The notes under the pieces were generated by a model. The model was not told the origin of the DNA, did not search any database, and worked only from the letters and a program-made list of their open reading frames with translations. 10,372 nucleotides of DNA, taken from the NCBI GenBank assembly GCA_026991215.1, contig JALXBY010000362.1, positions 1 to 10,372 on the forward strand, written 5' to 3'. This DNA comes from Anaerolineales bacterium. GTDB taxonomy: Bacteria; Chloroflexota; Anaerolineae; Anaerolineales; DRMV01. A program made the translations under genes and the position numbers. Shown piece by piece: positions 7,235 through 10,372 of the stretch. Position 1 is the stretch's first letter. Each line of letters starts with the position of its first letter.

Positions 7235-7318
7235 GTGAGGAGTGGGCAGTGGACAGTGGACAGTGGACAGTGGACAGTGGTCAGTGGTCAGTGGTCAGTG
7301 GTCAGTGAGGAGTGGGGG
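7235..7318. repeat. Heptanucleotide tandem array, 12 units of GTGNNNN
   Basis: Twelve in-phase 7-base units without interruption: GTGAGGA, GTGGGCA, GTGGACA four times, GTGGTCA four times, GTGAGGA, GTGGGGG. The 12-base string GTGAGGAGTGGG therefore occurs at 7235-7246 and again at 7305-7316, exactly ten units apart, framing the two homogeneous blocks. It is intergenic, between divergent genes. Heptamer arrays of this kind are known as short tandemly repeated repetitive sequences in cyanobacteria and turn up in other phyla; their role is unsettled. Units are too short and have no spacers, so it is not a CRISPR. Confidence 0.95.
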
Positions 7319-7368
7319 AGGCGCGACCAGGGGCGGGGGTCATCGTATTCAAGACAAACCCATCAGGA

Positions 7369-7373
7369 GGAGG
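7369..7373 (+). promoter_or_regulatory. Ribosome binding site deciding the lipoprotein start
   Basis: GGAGG seven bases before ATG 7381, inside the purine run AGGAGGAGGG. It selects the start that places a lipoprotein signal peptide at the N-terminus, over a GTG at 7312 that lies within the heptamer array. Confidence 0.75.
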
Positions 7374-7380
7374 GTTGGCC

Positions 7381-8523
7381 ATGCGACGGCTTGTGCTTGT
7401 GGCGGCCCTTTCTGGTCTGCTCCTGGCCTGTGGGCTCCTGCAGGGCCTCTCGCGGGTTCAGGAGGGCATCGAAGTCTACGCCACCCAGTTGCCCCAGACC
7501 CTGGAAAGCCAGAAACCCACCCTGGAGGCCATGGCGACCCAGATGCAGGCCCTCCAGCCCACCGCGCCACCGGAACGCGCGACGCCCCAACCCGGCGCGG
7601 CGGGGTCGGCCCAGGGCGGTCCCGCCTTCCAGGGCGTAATCGTGGAGCAGGAAGATATCCGCAGCGGCCAGGAGCGTTTGCTCCACACCCTGACCGTGGG
7701 CGACCAGACCTTCAACCTGTTCGAATGGATTCACCTCTTCGACCGGGACAAGAACGCGGAAGCCTGGATCTGGCGGGAAGCCGGCAAGGAAGAGCAGCGT
7801 TTCGTGTATGCCAACGGCATGTTCTGGTTCCAGCAAGGGGAACAGTGGGTGAAGACGCCTATAGACCGCTCGACGCTGGAACCTACGCTGTTGCAATGGC
7901 GCACGCCCCCTTCCGATGCCCAATGGAAGGAAGTGGGCCGGGAGACCGTTGCCGGGCTGGAAACCATCCGCTACCAGGCCCAGGGACCCAGCATCCCCTT
8001 CCTTTTCATGTCCAACCAGCAGGTCCCCGGTATGCCGGCCCTGGCCGGAGAACCCGAACCCGGCCTGACCACGGTGGACATCTGGATGACCCCCCAGGGC
8101 CTTTTGGTCAAAGGCCAGATTACCTGGGAACTGACTTTCCCCCTGCAGGACGGCACCAAAGCCCCGGGCGCTGAAACCATCCTCTGGGAAGTGCAAAGCC
8201 TGAACCAGCCGGTGGACATCCCCATCCCAACCGAGACCGAGGTGCCGCCGCCCTTCCCCCTGCCCGAAGACGCCCAGTTGGAAGTCCAGACTTCGCAACC
8301 GCCCACGTGGGTCTTCCAGGTCCCCTCGTGGACCCTGGACGACGCGCTCACCTACTTCCGCCAGACCCTGCCGGGCCAGGGCTTCCAGGTGGAGGAAAAG
8401 GTGGTCGCCTATACCACGGCCCAGTTCGTCGTCCGGGACCCCCAAGGGAAGTCCTGGGAGGTGAGCCTGCTCAGCCCAGGTGGGGAAGGCGTCCAGGTCA
8501 TCATCCGGGGGATGCAGCCGTAA
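7381..8523 (+). CDS. Secreted lipoprotein, two-domain, function unknown
   Basis: Exported and lipid-anchored: the 380-residue protein begins MRR, a hydrophobic core, then the lipobox LLAC with lipidated C17. A Thr/Pro/Gln-rich linker follows (about 35-82). The middle region (about 83-282) carries repeated beta-type segments (for example VYANGMFWFQQGEQWVKTP, 142-160), loosely like the LolA/LppX family of lipoprotein carriers; this is a weak resemblance. A proline-rich hinge (281-297) leads to a C-terminal domain (about 309-380) with the pattern DDALTYFRQTLPGQGF (320-335) seen in many Chloroflexota lipoproteins. It is alone on the plus strand, divergent from the oxidoreductase operon and convergent with queG, and ends in its own terminator. 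Cargo or partner cannot be named. Confidence 0.88.
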   Translation: MRRLVLVAALSGLLLACGLLQGLSRVQEGIEVYATQLPQTLESQKPTLEAMATQMQALQPTAPPERATPQPGAAGSAQGGPAFQGVIVEQEDIRSGQERLLHTLTVGDQTFNLFEWIHLFDRDKNAEAWIWREAGKEEQRFVYANGMFWFQQGEQWVKTPIDRSTLEPTLLQWRTPPSDAQWKEVGRETVAGLETIRYQAQGPSIPFLFMSNQQVPGMPALAGEPEPGLTTVDIWMTPQGLLVKGQITWELTFPLQDGTKAPGAETILWEVQSLNQPVDIPIPTETEVPPPFPLPEDAQLEVQTSQPPTWVFQVPSWTLDDALTYFRQTLPGQGFQVEEKVVAYTTAQFVVRDPQGKSWEVSLLSPGGEGVQVIIRGMQP

Positions 8524-8528
8524 CCCAG

Positions 8529-8553
8529 CCGGGGCGCGGCGAACGCACCCCGG
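8529..8553. repeat. First hairpin after the lipoprotein gene
   Basis: CCGGGGCGCG (8529-8538) pairs with CGCACCCCGG (8544-8553) except for one mismatch, leaving a five-base loop GCGAA. It begins five bases after the stop codon. No T-run follows on either strand, so on its own it is more likely a 3'-end stabilising structure than a terminator. Confidence 0.6.
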
Positions 8554-8557
8554 TTCT

Positions 8558-8599
8558 GAAGGATAGGGGAGGGCAATGCCTTCCTCTACCCTTCTTTTT
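8558..8599 (+). terminator. Intrinsic terminator of the lipoprotein gene
   Basis: A 17-pair stem, arms 8558-8574 and 8578-8594, with two G-U pairs, one A-C mismatch and a three-base AAT loop. The last pairs (GAA with TTC) run into a T tract, 8595-8599. The U-tract is on the plus strand only, so it serves the lipoprotein transcript. The leftward queG mRNA would also form the stem but has no U-run after it. Confidence 0.85.
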
Positions 8600-8604
8600 G
8601 ATGG

Positions 8605-9774
8605 TTATTGTCTGCTTTCAGGGGCCCTCGCGCTCACTTCCCGCTGAAGTCGTCGGCGCACGATGCGGACCGGCTTCCGGGCCAGGGCACGGCGCAGTGC
8701 GCGGCGGGCCGCGCGGTTTGGGATTCTTCCCAACGCCCAGGCCGCGTGCTCCTGAACCAGGGGCGGGGCCTTACGCAAGGCCCACACCAGGGCCGGGATG
8801 CCCCGCGGGTCCCCCAGGTTGCCCAGGGCCACGGCCGCGTTGCGCAGCAACCCGGTCCATTTGGCCCGCATCAAGGGCGTGCCCTGGAAGCGCTGACGAA
8901 AGGCCCGCGGGTCCATCCGCAGCAGTTCCCGTAAATCGGGGTAGGCCTGGCCCGCGCGTGGGGCAAAGGCCGGGTCCCCCTGCCGGGGCGCGAACCGCAG
9001 GTTCCAGGGGCACACTTCCTGGCAGATGTCGCAGCCAAAGACCCAGGACCCCATGCCCCGGCGCAGCCCTTCGGGAATCGGTCCCCGGAGTTCGATGGTC
9101 AGGTAGGAGATGCAGCGGCGGGCGTCCAGGCCCTTCGCGAGGTCCAGGGCCTGGGTGGGGCAGGCGTCGATGCACCGGGTGCAGCGACCGCACAGGTCCG
9201 TGGGGAAGGGCGGGTCCGGCGGCAGCTCCAGGGCCAGCAGGACTTCCACCAGGAAGAAGAAGGAGCCTTTCCGGGGGTGGATGAGGCAGGTGTTGCGACC
9301 AATCCAGCCCAGACCGGCCCGTTTCGCGAGGTCGCGCTCCAGCACCGGGCCGGAATCCACGAAGATACGGTGGGGGATGGGCCGGCCCAGCCGTGCCTGC
9401 AGCGCCCGCATCAACCGGCCGGCCCGCTTGCGGAGCACCCGGTGATAATCCCGGCCCCAGGCGTACGCGGCCACCCGCCCCCGCAGGCCCGAAGCCGGCG
9501 GGTCGAGGGCATAGGGCGGCCAGTACACCGCGGCCAGCACCAGGATGCTTTTGGCTTCAGGGAGCAGCCGTTTGGGGTCCTGCCGGGCGGCCAGGGCTTC
9601 GGGCCGGGCCATCCAGGTCATGGCCCCGTGCATGCCCTGGGCCAGCCAGGTCAGGTAGCGGGCGTACCCTTCCGGCGGGTCCACACCGGTGACGCCCACG
9701 AGGGCAAAACCCAAGGCCTCGGCCTCACGCCTGAGCCAGGCCTTGAGGTCGTGGGGGGAAAGGGCTTCCGGCAT
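8605..9774 (-). CDS. queG: Epoxyqueuosine reductase QueG
   Basis: Catalyses the last step of queuosine synthesis, reducing epoxyqueuosine at the wobble position of tRNAs with GUN anticodons; the family uses cobalamin and two [4Fe-4S] clusters. In the 389-residue form: the conserved catalytic aspartate D140 in VDSGPVLERDLAKRAGLGWI (139-158); cluster cysteines CGRCTRCIDACP (195-206); RRCISYLTIELRG (219-231); second cluster motif GCDICQEVCPWN (247-258); and a C-terminal HEAT-like segment (about 300-370, NAAVALGNLGD and HAAWALGRI), normal for full-length QueG. Start is uncertain: ATG 9774 gives the expected N-terminus but has no good ribosome site; ATG 9789 and GTG 9840 are in frame, the GTG having AAGGAAG immediately before it, seven bases from the upstream stop. 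No other queuosine gene is nearby. Function is firm. Confidence 0.95.
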   Translation of the reverse strand: MPEALSPHDLKAWLRREAEALGFALVGVTGVDPPEGYARYLTWLAQGMHGAMTWMARPEALAARQDPKRLLPEAKSILVLAAVYWPPYALDPPASGLRGRVAAYAWGRDYHRVLRKRAGRLMRALQARLGRPIPHRIFVDSGPVLERDLAKRAGLGWIGRNTCLIHPRKGSFFFLVEVLLALELPPDPPFPTDLCGRCTRCIDACPTQALDLAKGLDARRCISYLTIELRGPIPEGLRRGMGSWVFGCDICQEVCPWNLRFAPRQGDPAFAPRAGQAYPDLRELLRMDPRAFRQRFQGTPLMRAKWTGLLRNAAVALGNLGDPRGIPALVWALRKAPPLVQEHAAWALGRIPNRAARRALRRALARKPVRIVRRRLQREVSARAPESRQ

Positions 9775-9846
9775 GACATCCCGCGCCATCCCGGGCGGCG
9801 TGGTTCCACGTCTTTGGAAAGGCAGGGGGCCTTGGCCCACCTTCCT

Positions 9847-10372
9847 TCAAGAAGAACCGGCCTGCTCCAGGGCCTCGCGTATGCGCTTGAGCACTTCCGG
9901 CTTCAGCCGACGCCGCTTGAGTTTGGGCTTCAAGTAGGCCTTGAGTTGTTCGGGTTTGAGGGTGACCACCGGCGAGTCGTCCACGTCCACGAGTTCGGCC
10001 TTGGGGCTGGTGAAGACCAGGATGGGTTCGATGGGCGGCATTTCGTCTTCGTCGAAGACCTTCCGCAGGGCCTCCCGCACCGCGGCCACCTCCTCCTGGA
10101 TTTCCAGGTCCGGCCGTCCCAGGCCCTCCTGGGAGAAGATTTTCAGGTACCAGAGGAAGGGGCCTCCCGACTGCCGCCAGCGGCCCTTGCGATAGGAAAT
10201 CTTCCCCCGCTGGTATTTGGGGACCAGCACCCAGATGCCGGCCGGGCCCACCAGCACGTGGGAAGCCGGCGTCGCGTAGTGGTACAGGGTGTATTCACGG
10301 GAAACGCCCTTGAGGGCGCGGTTGAGGATTTGGTCCACCCTGGGCATCCGACCGTAGCGGTTGCCGTAGTAG
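9847..10372 (-). CDS. NERD-like protein, N-terminus beyond window edge
   Basis: Not assigned a function. The frame is open to the right edge, giving 174 visible residues that begin YYGNRYGR; an in-frame ATG at 10347 has no ribosome site, so the true start is probably outside, perhaps preceded by membrane segments. The stretch HYATPASHVLVGPAGIWVL (31-49), then VPKYQRGKISYRKGRW, follows the outline of the NERD (nuclease-related) fold, in which a strand ending in Glu-x-Lys follows VxxPxG. Here the expected Glu is V50 and only K52 remains, so it is probably not a nuclease. The C-terminus is highly basic (KPKLKRRRLKPEVLKRIREA), suggesting nucleic-acid or membrane-surface contact. It ends six bases before an alternative GTG start of queG, so the two are likely co-transcribed. 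The family link is moderate. Confidence 0.75.
   Translation of the reverse strand, partial: YYGNRYGRMPRVDQILNRALKGVSREYTLYHYATPASHVLVGPAGIWVLVPKYQRGKISYRKGRWRQSGGPFLWYLKIFSQEGLGRPDLEIQEEVAAVREALRKVFDEDEMPPIEPILVFTSPKAELVDVDDSPVVTLKPEQLKAYLKPKLKRRRLKPEVLKRIREALEQAGSS

Noticed and set aside
6136..7308. Plus-strand open frame opposite the oxidoreductase, ending in the heptamer array
   Set aside because: Its tail is only translated heptamer repeat, and the rest mirrors a firm dehydrogenase gene.
7235..7318. Heptamer array as a CRISPR
   Set aside because: Units are 7 bases with no spacers and no cas genes are nearby.
7363..8445. Minus-strand open frame opposite the lipoprotein
   Set aside because: The plus strand has a ribosome site, lipobox and terminator; the antisense frame has none of these.

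Overview
This looks like a chromosomal stretch of a GC-rich bacterium, most plausibly a member of the Chloroflexota (Anaerolineae-like). That placement is inference. It rests on high GC, a lipobox lipoprotein built like those common in that phylum, a zinc-ribbon membrane protein of a style frequent there, a cobalamin-type QueG, and good Shine-Dalgarno sites. No rRNA, tRNA, CRISPR array, transposase or phage gene was seen.

Layout. From about 7122 down to the left edge, six genes run leftward in a tightly packed probable operon: a zinc-binding medium-chain oxidoreductase (7122-6082), a Nudix hydrolase of the ADP-ribose pyrophosphatase type (6041-5484), a 956-residue adenine-type DNA methyltransferase with an N-terminal nuclease-like segment (5458-2588), a secreted/membrane protein with a C-terminal zinc ribbon (2572-1628), an OppD/DppD-type ABC ATPase (1615-584), and a family 5 uracil-DNA glycosylase cut by the left edge (591-1). 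Gaps are 40, 25, 15 and 12 bases, and the last pair overlap by 8 bases. A 258-base divergent intergenic region (7123-7380) holds a 12-unit heptanucleotide array and a long inverted repeat. To its right a single rightward lipoprotein gene (7381-8523) ends in a strong intrinsic terminator. From the right edge, two leftward genes converge on it: a NERD-like protein fragment (10372-9847) and the epoxyqueuosine reductase queG (about 9774-8605).

How they work together. The contents are mostly housekeeping: base-excision repair of uracil, nucleotide-sugar clean-up, tRNA queuosine maturation, peptide-type transport ATPase and envelope lipoproteins. The genes do not form one recognisable pathway, and the shared operon looks like convenience. 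The one accessory element is the 2588-5458 gene, which reads as a single-chain (type IIG-like) restriction-modification protein set between household genes, with visibly lower GC in places than its neighbours. The other non-routine signals are the ordered 7-bp repeat array, the NERD-like fold lacking the expected catalytic acidic residue, and an OppD-type ATPase with no permease beside it.
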